Shown here piece after piece: positions 46,588 to 55,330 of a stretch of DNA of 64,000 nt. The DNA lies in contig JBAXGW010000012.1 of assembly GCA_037139195.1 (NCBI GenBank), positions 19,152 to 83,151 of the forward strand. Direction: 5' to 3'. A program made the translations under genes and the position numbers. The first letter of the stretch is position 1, and every line of letters starts with the position of its first letter. The notes under the pieces were generated by a model. It was not told where the DNA came from, did not search any database, and was given only the letters and a program-made list of their open reading frames with translations. The DNA comes from JBAXGW01 sp037139195 (GTDB lineage Bacteria; Bacteroidota; Bacteroidia; Bacteroidales; JAHJDW01).

Positions 46588-47319
46588 ATGGAAAAGATAG
46601 ATTTTCAAAACAACAAACCAAATCATAAATCTAAAAGGATCGTGTTTGGATTATTTGTAATAATAGTTGGAATATTGCTAATGATGAGAAATTTAGAAAT
46701 ATTGAATCCTTTTTGGTGCGATATAATTTTTTCTTGGGAAATGTTACTTATAGCCATTGGGTTTGTTAATATATTCAAAAAAGACTCCACAGTTGGAATT
46801 ATAATTATGCTAATTGGTGCTTTCTTTTTATTAAACAATTTTTTCGAATTGCCCTGGAATGTAAAAGCAGTATTTTGGCCATTTATATTAATATTGATTG
46901 GTGTAGGCATGTTATTTAAATCTAATAGAAGGCATTCGTGCAGAAGAGAAAAATGTTCTTCCAGCTCTATTTCATCAGATGATTTTTTTAAAGATGTTGC
47001 AATTTTTGGTGGTAGCGAGCGAAATATTGTGAGTAAAAAATTCAAAGGGGGTAAAACAATTGCTGTTTTTGGAGGAAGCACTTTTGATATGACTCAGTCA
47101 GAATTATCAGATGAAACAAATGTAATTGAATCAATTATGATTATGGGTGGTTCAAAATTTATTGTACCTTCCGATTGGAATGTTAAAATTGAAGTAGTAT
47201 CGGTGTTTGGGGGGTTTGACGACAAAAGAGTAATCAATAAACCTGTTTCTGATAGCAATAAATGGCTAGTAATAAAAGGTTTGGCTATATTTGGTGGTGG
47301 CGAAATTAAAAGCTTTTAA
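46588..47319 (+). CDS. LiaF/DUF5668-like membrane protein
   Basis: About 243 residues from the ATG at 46588 (a TTG eight codons upstream is less likely). The first 125 residues contain four hydrophobic segments, with RIVFGLFVIIVGILLMMRNL and FWPFILILIGVGMLF as in DUF5668 proteins. The rest is a soluble beta-helical part with repeated 'FGGS' turns (AIFGGSERNIVSKKFKGG, AVFGGSTFDMT, SVFGGFDDKR) like the C-terminal domain of LiaF. LiaF inhibits a cell-envelope-stress kinase in Firmicutes; here the next two genes are a LytS-type kinase and LytTR regulator, so an analogous role is inferred. Confidence 0.8.
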   Translation: MEKIDFQNNKPNHKSKRIVFGLFVIIVGILLMMRNLEILNPFWCDIIFSWEMLLIAIGFVNIFKKDSTVGIIIMLIGAFFLLNNFFELPWNVKAVFWPFILILIGVGMLFKSNRRHSCRREKCSSSSISSDDFFKDVAIFGGSERNIVSKKFKGGKTIAVFGGSTFDMTQSELSDETNVIESIMIMGGSKFIVPSDWNVKIEVVSVFGGFDDKRVINKPVSDSNKWLVIKGLAIFGGGEIKSF

Positions 47320-47330
47320 GCCAAAAATAT

Positions 47331-48398
47331 ATGAATCATCCTATTCTATCAAATAAAAAAACAATTTTAATTTACAGCATTTTTTGGTTTGTAATTGGAG
47401 TGGTGCACAGCCATGTGCTTTTCAGATATTATAGCTTTTCGTGGATTATTTCAATGTTCGATGCTTTTTTATTTAACACTCTATTTGCCCTTATTGCATT
47501 AGGACTTTGGTATGCTGTTAAATACAATGGAACTGACTTTAAAAAGCCCTATTCGTTGTTTTTTTCACACTCAATAACTGCTATTGTTGTTGTTATGGTT
47601 TGGTTTTTTATTGGACAAACTATTATCAACTTCATTGTAAATAATACTAACTACACCGCATTCCTGAGATTTTCATCGGCTTATCGACTAATAATTGGTT
47701 TTACCTTTTATATAGGAACAATTATGTTTTATTATTTGATTGTTTATTACAATAGTCTTCAAGAGCAAGTTAAAAAAGAAGCATTTTTAGTTTCAACATT
47801 AAAAGAATCAGAACTTCAGATTTTACGTTCGCAAATTAATCCTCATTTTCTTTTTAACAGTTTAAATTCAATATCTTCACTTACAATTACAGAGCCCACT
47901 AAAGCTCGCGATATGATTATTAAACTTTCAGATTTTATGCGTTATTCGCTTAAAAATAAAGATAATAGAATGGTTGAATTATCGGAGGAACTTATGAACA
48001 TTGAAAACTATATGGATATTGAACGTATTCGTTTTGGAAATAGAATTCAATTTCAGCAAAATATTACAGCGCAAGCCATGAAAGCTTTTGTTCCTTCAAT
48101 GATATTTCAACCATTAGCCGAGAATTCTATTAAACATGGCGTATTTAGTTCCTCAGAAAACGTAAAGGTTTGGCTTAATGCAGATGTAAAGGACGATTTA
48201 CTTGTAATAACATTGAAAAATGAATATGAAGAATCAAATAAATCTGAAACTGGAACAGGAACCGGCTTGTCGAATATAAAAAGGAGGATGCAACTGTTAT
48301 TTGGGTCAGAAGATTTTGTTAGAATTAGAATAGAAAATAATATATTTGAGGTTCAAATTAGCGTGCCTCAGAATAATAATAAAGAGAATAGTTTTTGA
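47331..48398 (+). CDS. LytS/YehU-type sensor histidine kinase
   Basis: 355 residues: four N-terminal membrane helices, then the His_kinase domain with H172 in LRSQINPHFLFNSLNSIS and an HATPase domain with MIFQPLAENSIKHG and GTGTGLSNIKRRM. It has no recognisable extracytoplasmic sensor, so the membrane segments or the LiaF-like protein may be the sensor. The gene begins 11 bp after the LiaF-like gene and is followed by its LytTR response regulator. Confidence 0.92.
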   Translation: MNHPILSNKKTILIYSIFWFVIGVVHSHVLFRYYSFSWIISMFDAFLFNTLFALIALGLWYAVKYNGTDFKKPYSLFFSHSITAIVVVMVWFFIGQTIINFIVNNTNYTAFLRFSSAYRLIIGFTFYIGTIMFYYLIVYYNSLQEQVKKEAFLVSTLKESELQILRSQINPHFLFNSLNSISSLTITEPTKARDMIIKLSDFMRYSLKNKDNRMVELSEELMNIENYMDIERIRFGNRIQFQQNITAQAMKAFVPSMIFQPLAENSIKHGVFSSSENVKVWLNADVKDDLLVITLKNEYEESNKSETGTGTGLSNIKRRMQLLFGSEDFVRIRIENNIFEVQISVPQNNNKENSF

Positions 48399-48459
48399 TT
48401 TAGGTTGAGATAGAGGTATTTATTTTAAATGTGTGTATATTACCGAAAATAATAAGAAT

Positions 48460-49212
48460 ATGGAAAGTATAAAGGTTTTAATTATAGAAGATGAAGAATT
48501 GGCTAGAAATCTTTTGAAAACGCTATTAGCTGAATTCGAAGAATTAGAAATTATTGGAGAATGTAGCGATGGTTTTTCTGGAGCTAAGGCAATTAATGAA
48601 TTAAAGCCTGATTTAATATTTTTAGATGTTCAAATGCCTAAGTTAACCGGATTTGAGCTGCTGGAGTTAATAGATCACAAGCCAGAAGTTATATTTACAA
48701 CAGCTTATGATGAGTTTGCCCTAAAAGCATTTGAAATGAATGCTGTTGACTATTTGCTAAAACCATTTTCAAATTCTCGATTAGCACAATCGATAAAAAA
48801 AGCCGCCGAAAAAATATATTCGAAAGAAAAACAAGAGCCTAAATCAATAGAATCATTAAAAACATATATTGAAACAGAGAATACAAAGATTTTAGACCGA
48901 ATTTTGATAAAAAAGAATTCTCAAATCATTGTCGTTCCTGCTGATCATGTTAAATATATTGAGGCCCAAGACGATTATGTGATGATATATGCCACTGAAG
49001 GTCGTTTTTTAAAACAAAAAACAATGAGTTTTTTCGAAGAACACCTGAATCCTTCTCGATTTGTGCGCATACATCGTTCATTCATAGTTCAAATATCTGA
49101 AATAGATAAAATTGAACTTTACGAGAAAGACTCCTATCTGGTTTTGCTAAAAGATGGAACTAAATTAAAAGCAAGCAAAACTGGATATAAAAAACTAAAG
49201 GAAATGTTGTAA
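48460..49212 (+). CDS. LytTR-family response regulator
   Basis: 250 residues from the ATG at 48460 (the frame extends nine codons upstream to a GTG that I do not favour). The receiver has E10-D11, phospho-acceptor D56 (FLDVQMP), T80-T81 and K101. The LytTR DNA-binding domain (about 145-250) has ILIKKNSQIIVVPADHVKYIEAQDDYVMIY and RFVRIHRSFIVQISEIDKIE. It should bind direct repeats at target promoters on signal from the preceding kinase. Targets are unknown. Confidence 0.92.
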   Translation: MESIKVLIIEDEELARNLLKTLLAEFEELEIIGECSDGFSGAKAINELKPDLIFLDVQMPKLTGFELLELIDHKPEVIFTTAYDEFALKAFEMNAVDYLLKPFSNSRLAQSIKKAAEKIYSKEKQEPKSIESLKTYIETENTKILDRILIKKNSQIIVVPADHVKYIEAQDDYVMIYATEGRFLKQKTMSFFEEHLNPSRFVRIHRSFIVQISEIDKIELYEKDSYLVLLKDGTKLKASKTGYKKLKEML

Positions 49213-49293
49213 GCTAAAATTAAAACAAATTATTTTAGTAGTTGATTTTTAATTATTTGTCGAGTATTCCGGCTTAAACTGAAATATATTTAC

Positions 49294-49301
49294 TAGTTTT
49301 G
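49294..49301 (+). promoter_or_regulatory. Candidate -7 element before the 482-residue secreted protein
   Basis: TAGTTTTG fits TAnnTTTG, 37 bp before the ATG at 49339. No -33 at normal spacing. Confidence 0.4.
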
Positions 49302-49338
49302 CATAGAAAATTGGTGCTATAAATAATAAACCGTTTCT

Positions 49339-50787
49339 ATGCTGAAAAAACTACTGGTTCTTGTTCTTTTAATTGTTAGTTGTAGTACAATAACAAAATC
49401 TCAACCTGCAGCTTCAGCTCCTTCATGTGTTTCATGTGGAGGAAGAGGAGGCAATCATTCTACATCTTGTAAATATTATAATCCACCAGCTGGTAGTTCA
49501 TCTTCTAGCAGTTCTCCATCATTGACGCCCAATCAACAAGTGGGAGTGATGTTGTTTCAAGGATTGTTAAATAGTGCTTTTGCTCCAGCTGATCCAAATA
49601 TAGCAAAGGCAGCAGAAGCGGCAAAAGCTGCTGAGGCAGCTCGAATAGCAGCGGAAATAGCCGAGCAACAAAGAATTCAGGCAGCAAAAGACCAAGCGGC
49701 TTATGAACAATTGATGAAGGCATCAAAGCCAATTCCTGGAAGTGCTGAATTGAATTTTAAATCTCTTGATGGAGACATGGAAAAGATGAGAAATGGTGCT
49801 GGAAATCAATTTGATTATGCTTCAAAAGATACCACTTCAGTTGTTAAAATATCAGCAGGAACAAATTTTTTTGGCTCTACACTTTCTGAACCAGAAATTA
49901 ACACCTTGATGGAACCCGAAAACGACCCGATTATAGTTGATTTAACCGAGGCAAATACCTTTGTCGTTCAAAGTTTAAAACAAAACGAAGAGCAAATAAA
50001 AAAAGTTGAAGAGCCCAAAAAAGAGGATGCAAAACCAAAAGAGCTCACGCCAGAATGTAAAGCGTTGATTACGAATTATAATCGTCAGGTTGGAGATATG
50101 AAAAAATTTCAAATCCAAATACAAACCACAAAAACACAACTTGATGAATGGCGAGCTCAAAATGATAAAGCTTTTTGGTCGGCAGTTGTTGATGGTGCAT
50201 CTTTTGCTGTTGGCGAATTTTTCGATTATATTAAAGAAACAAGATCTGGAGCAGAAAATATTAAGCGCAATTTAGAATTAATTGAAAAAAAGTTGATTAA
50301 AGACAAAGTGTATAGTGCAGCAAAAATAGCTAGTTTAAAATCTAAGCTAAATGTTAGAATGGCTGAATATACCATTGCAAAGTATACTTCTGATTTTGGC
50401 ACTATGACCGATTATTTTGATTATGTTAAAAATGTAATTCAAGCTTCTGTTTCTCAGATTGGCTCAACAGATGCTGAAATTACCGAATTTCTTTCAAATC
50501 CTAAAGTTAAAGAATATCTTGGTGATTTTCCAATCACTGATGCCGCTCAATTTCTTGCAGGAAAATCTATTTCAGCATACTTAGCAAAAAAAACGGCGTC
50601 TAAATTTTCTTATGTTGCAGTAGCTCAATTAATTGTTAACACTACATATAATGCTACTGATATGTATTTGAGTTATAAAAATATATGCACTTTCCGTGAA
50701 GCCTATGGCAAAGAATTGGAATCGGCAAAATATATTCAAAGCCAGATTAATAATACATATAACAAAATAGTGGAATGTAATAAGTAA
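49339..50787 (+). CDS. Secreted or lipid-anchored protein of unknown function
   Basis: 482 residues. The N-terminus is a signal peptide with a possible lipobox (LIVSC). Next comes a short Cys cluster (CVSCGGRGGNHSTSC) like a rubredoxin- or DnaJ-type CxxC knuckle, a Ser-rich spacer, and an Ala/Glu-rich helix (AKAAEAAKAAEAARIAAEIA). A low-complexity KKVEEPKKEDAKPKE linker and a helical C-terminal half (about 235-482) follow. I recognise no family. The TPR-barrel gene 53 bp downstream on the same strand is a likely partner. Confidence 0.6.
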   Translation: MLKKLLVLVLLIVSCSTITKSQPAASAPSCVSCGGRGGNHSTSCKYYNPPAGSSSSSSSPSLTPNQQVGVMLFQGLLNSAFAPADPNIAKAAEAAKAAEAARIAAEIAEQQRIQAAKDQAAYEQLMKASKPIPGSAELNFKSLDGDMEKMRNGAGNQFDYASKDTTSVVKISAGTNFFGSTLSEPEINTLMEPENDPIIVDLTEANTFVVQSLKQNEEQIKKVEEPKKEDAKPKELTPECKALITNYNRQVGDMKKFQIQIQTTKTQLDEWRAQNDKAFWSAVVDGASFAVGEFFDYIKETRSGAENIKRNLELIEKKLIKDKVYSAAKIASLKSKLNVRMAEYTIAKYTSDFGTMTDYFDYVKNVIQASVSQIGSTDAEITEFLSNPKVKEYLGDFPITDAAQFLAGKSISAYLAKKTASKFSYVAVAQLIVNTTYNATDMYLSYKNICTFREAYGKELESAKYIQSQINNTYNKIVECNK

Positions 50788-50840
50788 ATTCTACGTTAAG
50801 CTCTAAAAATGAATAAATTATCATTGTAAAAAACAATAAA

Positions 50841-52868
50841 ATGAATAAAATTTTACGTTTAAAAACTCCTTGTTTATTGATAGTATTGTCATTTCTGTTA
50901 TTTAACAATGTAAATGCTCAAAAAAAATATCTTAGTCTTTGTCTTCAAGGTATATCTAGTGAAAAAAATGGGGAATTAGAGACCGCTGCTGCACAATATA
51001 CCAATGCCATCGCGTTAAAACCAAATTTGTGGAAAGCATATAGATTTAGGTCTGTTATTTACTTTTATCAAAAAAATTATAATGGAGCCATTGATGACGT
51101 TACACGTTTAATTGCTTTGAAGCCTGATAAGACTAGCTATTTGTATGTTAGAGCTAGGGCTTATTACGAAAAGGGAGAATTTGAAAAGGCAATAGCTGAT
51201 TTTAATGCAACCATAGCTAGCGACGAAATTGAAAAAAAAATAATTGTTCCTGTATATAATTACAGAGGTTTGTCGTACTATAAAAATGGGCAATATCAGG
51301 AGGCAATTAATGATTTCACACAAGCAATAAATTTATCGATGAGAAATCAGAGCGAAAGTCATAATTATAACTATTCGAGAGCAATGGCGTTTTTTAGAAT
51401 GAATAAATATTCAGAAGCAATTGCAGATTATCAAGTATATTTAGCCAAATATCCTAGCGACTATAAATCATTGCTTTATCAAGGGGTATGTTATTTCAAA
51501 AATCAAGAAAATGACAAGGCAAAGGAAAATGCATTGAAAATATTTGAAACAGATCCTTCTCAAAAAACACACTTCTATGGACAAAATCTATTAGAAATGT
51601 TTAATATTGAAAAAAGAAGAAGAACCAGTGTTGATTTGTTAAAGTATTCTCAGGAGTTAATTGCTGATTCAAAAATGATTCAATCAAAAACATTGATTAA
51701 CATTAAATTGAACGAGGCTTTTAGCAAATTAGATTCAGCTTGGTTTCTAACTCCAAGAATTGATAAAGAGGATGAAAATACAAGCGATGCTATACGTGAA
51801 GGTCTTTTTTATGTTTATTCAAAGCTAAAAGTTAAACCCGAAATTTCGGAATTAGCAAGGCGATTTATGATACAAGCTCAAACGGCTACGGAAAATAAAA
51901 AATACGTAGACGCCGTTCATTTATGGAGTTCTGCTATTGCTATTGCTCCATATTATCCAATAGCCTATATTAATCGGTCACTTCTTTGGGAAATTTTGAA
52001 CTCAAATGACAAAGCAGTGTCTGATTTAGAGTGTTATATTAAATTGGCTCCTGAAGCAGAAGACGCAAGAAGTGTTCAGGATAAAATTTATGAAATGGAA
52101 GGGAAATCTAAGAAAAGCACTACTAAAACATACATCAATGATCCATTGATGAAAAACGAATTAAAACACGATGCTAATATTGCTAAATTTGTAATGCGAG
52201 CAGGTAAAAGCATTCCTGGTTTTTCAAATGCTGCATCGCCAAAGTCTGCGTTAAGCGATCTTAAACTTAGCTCAGCAGTTGACAGTATTTCGTGGAAAAA
52301 AGATTTTTTTACCAAAGGTAATTTGGGATTGCAAAATGGCTTTTCATTTGAAATTGGCGCAGAAATGATTATGGGCGAAAATCTATCAAGAGTTCAATTT
52401 TATTACAACCCAATTCTTTTGTCTTATTCAAGAAACAACCTGGATTGGGGCGATAGATATGGAATTTTTACTAAAAATTCTGTGTACACCTATTCGTTCC
52501 GAAATTTCGAAATAGCTCAACGATACGGAATTAGTTTTGCTCCAATTCCACTAATTAGGCTTGCCGGATATTACAGACCAAGTATTTGTATTCCTTCAAA
52601 AATGGAGGTGTATACTTCAAAAACTACTAGCGATTCTACGTTGTTTCAAGTATTAGCAGAGCCTACACTTTCGGCATTAGCTTTTTCAAACACATTTGGA
52701 TTGTCTATTAATTTCTCATGGTTTATGATATATTATGAAACGGCTTCTCTTAGAACCAAGTATGATTTAGAAATTGAGTATAATGGCACGCCAACAAAAT
52801 ATCTGATAAGAACACATGGCAAAATTCCTTTTAATAGTAGTAGAATTGGGATTGCTATAAGGCTTTAA
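50841..52868 (+). CDS. TPR protein with C-terminal outer-membrane barrel-like domain
   Basis: 675 residues. A signal peptide (ending NVNAQ) is followed by about six TPR units over residues 30-250 (NGELETAAAQYTNAIALKPNLWKAY, KGEFEKAIADFNATIA, NGQYQEAINDFTQAI, MNKYSEAIADYQVYLAKYP). Another TPR-like stretch lies at about 345-420. Residues about 480-675 alternate polar and aromatic residues as in a barrel (FSFEIGAEMIMG, YGIFTKNSVYTYSF, GLSINFSWFMIYYETASL). TPR-barrel fusions in Bacteroidota often scaffold envelope complexes. No specific function is assigned. Confidence 0.72.
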   Translation: MNKILRLKTPCLLIVLSFLLFNNVNAQKKYLSLCLQGISSEKNGELETAAAQYTNAIALKPNLWKAYRFRSVIYFYQKNYNGAIDDVTRLIALKPDKTSYLYVRARAYYEKGEFEKAIADFNATIASDEIEKKIIVPVYNYRGLSYYKNGQYQEAINDFTQAINLSMRNQSESHNYNYSRAMAFFRMNKYSEAIADYQVYLAKYPSDYKSLLYQGVCYFKNQENDKAKENALKIFETDPSQKTHFYGQNLLEMFNIEKRRRTSVDLLKYSQELIADSKMIQSKTLINIKLNEAFSKLDSAWFLTPRIDKEDENTSDAIREGLFYVYSKLKVKPEISELARRFMIQAQTATENKKYVDAVHLWSSAIAIAPYYPIAYINRSLLWEILNSNDKAVSDLECYIKLAPEAEDARSVQDKIYEMEGKSKKSTTKTYINDPLMKNELKHDANIAKFVMRAGKSIPGFSNAASPKSALSDLKLSSAVDSISWKKDFFTKGNLGLQNGFSFEIGAEMIMGENLSRVQFYYNPILLSYSRNNLDWGDRYGIFTKNSVYTYSFRNFEIAQRYGISFAPIPLIRLAGYYRPSICIPSKMEVYTSKTTSDSTLFQVLAEPTLSALAFSNTFGLSINFSWFMIYYETASLRTKYDLEIEYNGTPTKYLIRTHGKIPFNSSRIGIAIRL

Positions 52869-52930
52869 TTAGTGAGTAGTGATTTGTGAATAGTGATTAG
52901 ATGTTTATATCCTGGTTGGGGTTTTTGAGT

Positions 52931-53932
52931 TTAATAATTATTTAGTGCTTTTTTATAAGAATCAATCATCTTTTCTTTTAAATGCTGGGGTTCAATTACT
53001 TTGATGCGTTCGCCACAGCTGCGAACAAACATTATTAAATCGTACTCAATAAAAACTTTTATGCGAATTCTATATTCGCTTTTATTGTCAATTAGCACTT
53101 TCTGTGTTGAATGAATTGGTTGCGATCGGATATATTGACTTTCGTCAGGAGTAAAAGACAGAACTACATCTTCTACTTGGTCGCCATAATATATGCCAAA
53201 AGAATGATGAAAGAATTTTTCAGAATCAAAACTAGAAAGTTGATCCCATTTAATATTTCCAGTTTTTAATTCTAAAATTCGATCTAAAGCAAATGTGCGT
53301 ATTTCTTTTAGAACGTTGTGCATTCCAATAACATACCAGCGATTTCGGTATTCCTTTAGAACATAAGGATGCAAACAATACCAATTCGATTTTTTTCGGT
53401 CATAAGAATAATATTCAAAATCGATAGTTTCTTGATTTAATATATTTGATAGAATAGTTTGAATATGTTCGCTCCCTTTATAATCAGGAGCTTTTTCAAA
53501 ATATATTACATTGTTGAATAACTTGTTTTTAGCATTTTTATTGAGTTTAACTGCTTGAAAAATCTTTTCAATAGCATTGCTGTAAAACTTGAAAATTCCA
53601 ACATCTTTAAATTGCTGCAACACCTCACTGGCAAATCCCACAGCATCTAATTCTTCATCGTTTAAGTTTATTGATGAAATGGAGTAGTTAGGATCAGAAT
53701 AGTAATAGCCTTTTTTCTGTCGATCGAATTTAATTGGAGCAATGTAGCCAAGCGACTCATCAAACTTCATTGCCTTTAAATCTTTTTGAATTGCTGATTC
53801 AGAAATTTTCTCATACAGCGCTTCTTTGCATGCATCAATTAATCCTTGCATAGAAGGAAAAGGCTTGTGTTTGTTTGAAATACAGCGGTCAATGGCTCTA
53901 TATCTCATCAATGCATTTTTATTTGCAGGCAT
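52931..53932 (-). CDS. WYL-domain transcriptional regulator
   Basis: 333 residues with an N-terminal winged-helix region (MRYRAIDRCISN... ISESAIQKDLKAMK) and a WYL domain around 160-235 (IDFEYYSYDRKKSNWYCLHPYVLKEYRNRWYVIGMH...IRTFALDRI). A WCX-type C-terminal extension ends in ERIKVIEPQHLKEKMIDSYKKAL. WYL proteins bind nucleic-acid-like or nucleotide ligands and often regulate phage-defence or DNA-damage genes. It is transcribed away from a gene for a DNA-glycosylase-like protein and may control it. Confidence 0.87.
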   Translation of the reverse strand: MPANKNALMRYRAIDRCISNKHKPFPSMQGLIDACKEALYEKISESAIQKDLKAMKFDESLGYIAPIKFDRQKKGYYYSDPNYSISSINLNDEELDAVGFASEVLQQFKDVGIFKFYSNAIEKIFQAVKLNKNAKNKLFNNVIYFEKAPDYKGSEHIQTILSNILNQETIDFEYYSYDRKKSNWYCLHPYVLKEYRNRWYVIGMHNVLKEIRTFALDRILELKTGNIKWDQLSSFDSEKFFHHSFGIYYGDQVEDVVLSFTPDESQYIRSQPIHSTQKVLIDNKSEYRIRIKVFIEYDLIMFVRSCGERIKVIEPQHLKEKMIDSYKKALNNY

Positions 53933-53963
53933 TTGTTGTTATTTGGATAAACTTCAATTGGAA

Positions 53964-53971
53964 CAAAGATA
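53964..53971 (-). promoter_or_regulatory. Candidate -7 element for the WYL gene
   Basis: Minus strand TATCTTTG, an exact TAnnTTTG match 32 bp before the start codon, in the 174-bp divergent spacer. Confidence 0.4.
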
Positions 53972-54042
53972 ATTTTAATTGTTTAATTGAAATAATTTTC
54001 AAGAAAAAAATCAAAACGCAAATAGAGTGCGGTGTAAGTTTG

Positions 54043-54050
54043 TATATTTG
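54043..54050 (+). promoter_or_regulatory. Candidate -7 element for the glycosylase-like gene
   Basis: TATATTTG fits TAnnTTTG, 57 bp before the ATG at 54107. Confidence 0.4.
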
Positions 54051-54106
54051 TGAAAGTTAATATTAAATTATTTTAAGCAAAGAAAAAAATATTCAAATCT
54101 CTAATT

Positions 54107-54730
54107 ATGAAACTAAAACACAAATTTTTAAATGAACTTGAATTGCTTGAAGAAAAACAAGAGTTTTGTGGACGTAAAATTAAGAACAAATGTAATATTC
54201 TTATTATAGGTACATTTAATCCAGATAATGAGAGTTGCTTAAAAGAAAATGAAGCCTCTTGGTTTTACGGAAGAGATAAAAGCTGGTTCTGGAAATATTT
54301 GCCTGAAAATATAATTGGAACAAATCTTCACGAAAACGGCTCAGTAGATGTATGGAAGAATTTTTGTCGTGAACATAATATTATAATCGTTGATTTAATT
54401 AAAAGCTTTGAGGCTCAATCTAAATTAGTCGATTTCAAGGATTCAAGTATTGATGTAAGTATTAATGAAAAATCGAGTAATACAGCCATTTTCGATTTTA
54501 ATAGAGCATTTGATGGAATTACATTTGAAAAGGTAATTTATACGAGAAAGGGCTGGGAGCCTAATAAAAACAAAGATATCCCTTGTTTAATTAAAATTAA
54601 AGACGATACAAATAATATATTACTGCAAAATGGAATAATATGTTCTGAAAGTCAAATTAAATATTGTCCAGCACCTTGGCAAAAAAGAAAATCTACAAGT
54701 CTTCAATGGGAAATTGCTATAAAAAATTAG
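54107..54730 (+). CDS. Uracil-DNA-glycosylase-superfamily-like protein
   Basis: 207 residues. The segment ILIIGTFNPDNES... ASWFYGRDKSWFWKYLPE follows the family 6 (hypoxanthine-DNA glycosylase-like) and Mug pattern L-I-x-G-T-x-P/N-x...Y-G-x-x-x-N/S-x-F-W. Downstream CPAPWQKRKSTSLQWE could supply the C-terminal motif. Members remove damaged or modified bases from DNA; some glycosylases of the superfamily have been shown to act against phage with modified DNA. The gene starts a + strand run and lies opposite a WYL regulator. The family assignment is by motif only and moderate. Confidence 0.5.
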   Translation: MKLKHKFLNELELLEEKQEFCGRKIKNKCNILIIGTFNPDNESCLKENEASWFYGRDKSWFWKYLPENIIGTNLHENGSVDVWKNFCREHNIIIVDLIKSFEAQSKLVDFKDSSIDVSINEKSSNTAIFDFNRAFDGITFEKVIYTRKGWEPNKNKDIPCLIKIKDDTNNILLQNGIICSESQIKYCPAPWQKRKSTSLQWEIAIKN

Positions 54731-54733
54731 AGT

Positions 54734-55318
54734 ATGGAGATACATATTAAATCTTCCAAGTCAATTCTTAATTTATATTTCAAACTCTACTCATACTCAA
54801 ACACACCTGAGCAATGGAGCAAACCCCATTTTTCATACAATGAGTTTTTGTTATTGAGTTTTGAAAAATTTAAAGTTTTATCCAAGGCTTTTGATATTGG
54901 CAAGTGTAATGATATTCAGAATGGAAAATTCATAACTAAAAGAAAAATTGCAGATTATGATATTTTGCTATCAAAGATAAATTCCGATTTAAAAGAAAAA
55001 CAATGGTTTGAAGTTGATAAACTTGATTTTACAAAGGAAAATATAATACGCTTGTTTCAAAAGCTTTGGCAATACAGAATAGAACTAACTAAAGTTGTGA
55101 ACTTTGCTGGAATACAGCACGAAACTAATCCAATTAACACCTACTCATCATTGAAAATAGGTATTGTAAACAAAGCTATTCAGAATGAAATCAAAGTAAT
55201 CGATGAAATTTTATGTATGATTATTTCTCCCAAAAATAAAACATTCACATTGGATGAATTAGTTAAAAACCACAATTATCCTAATAAAGAATTGGATGAA
55301 TGGGATTATTTATTTTAA
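54734..55318 (+). CDS. Hypothetical protein coupled to the glycosylase-like gene
   Basis: 194 residues beginning 4 bp after the upstream stop, so almost certainly co-translated with it. It is predicted largely helical, with no signal peptide or membrane segment, and has a Trp/Phe/Tyr-rich start (YSNTPEQWSKPHFSYNEFLLLSFEKF) and an acidic end (NKELDEWDYLF). I do not recognise any family. Close coupling suggests the two proteins form one functional unit. Confidence 0.55.
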   Translation: MEIHIKSSKSILNLYFKLYSYSNTPEQWSKPHFSYNEFLLLSFEKFKVLSKAFDIGKCNDIQNGKFITKRKIADYDILLSKINSDLKEKQWFEVDKLDFTKENIIRLFQKLWQYRIELTKVVNFAGIQHETNPINTYSSLKIGIVNKAIQNEIKVIDEILCMIISPKNKTFTLDELVKNHNYPNKELDEWDYLF

Positions 55319-55330
55319 TAGAAATTAAAA

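Noticed and set aside
46623..47081. 152-codon open frame antisense to the LiaF-like gene
   Set aside because: The + strand protein has clear membrane helices and FGG repeats of a known family; the antisense frame has no recognisable domain.
52869..52930. GTGA-TAGTGA-like near repeats after the TPR gene
   Set aside because: A few 7-9 bp matches only; no palindrome or larger structure.
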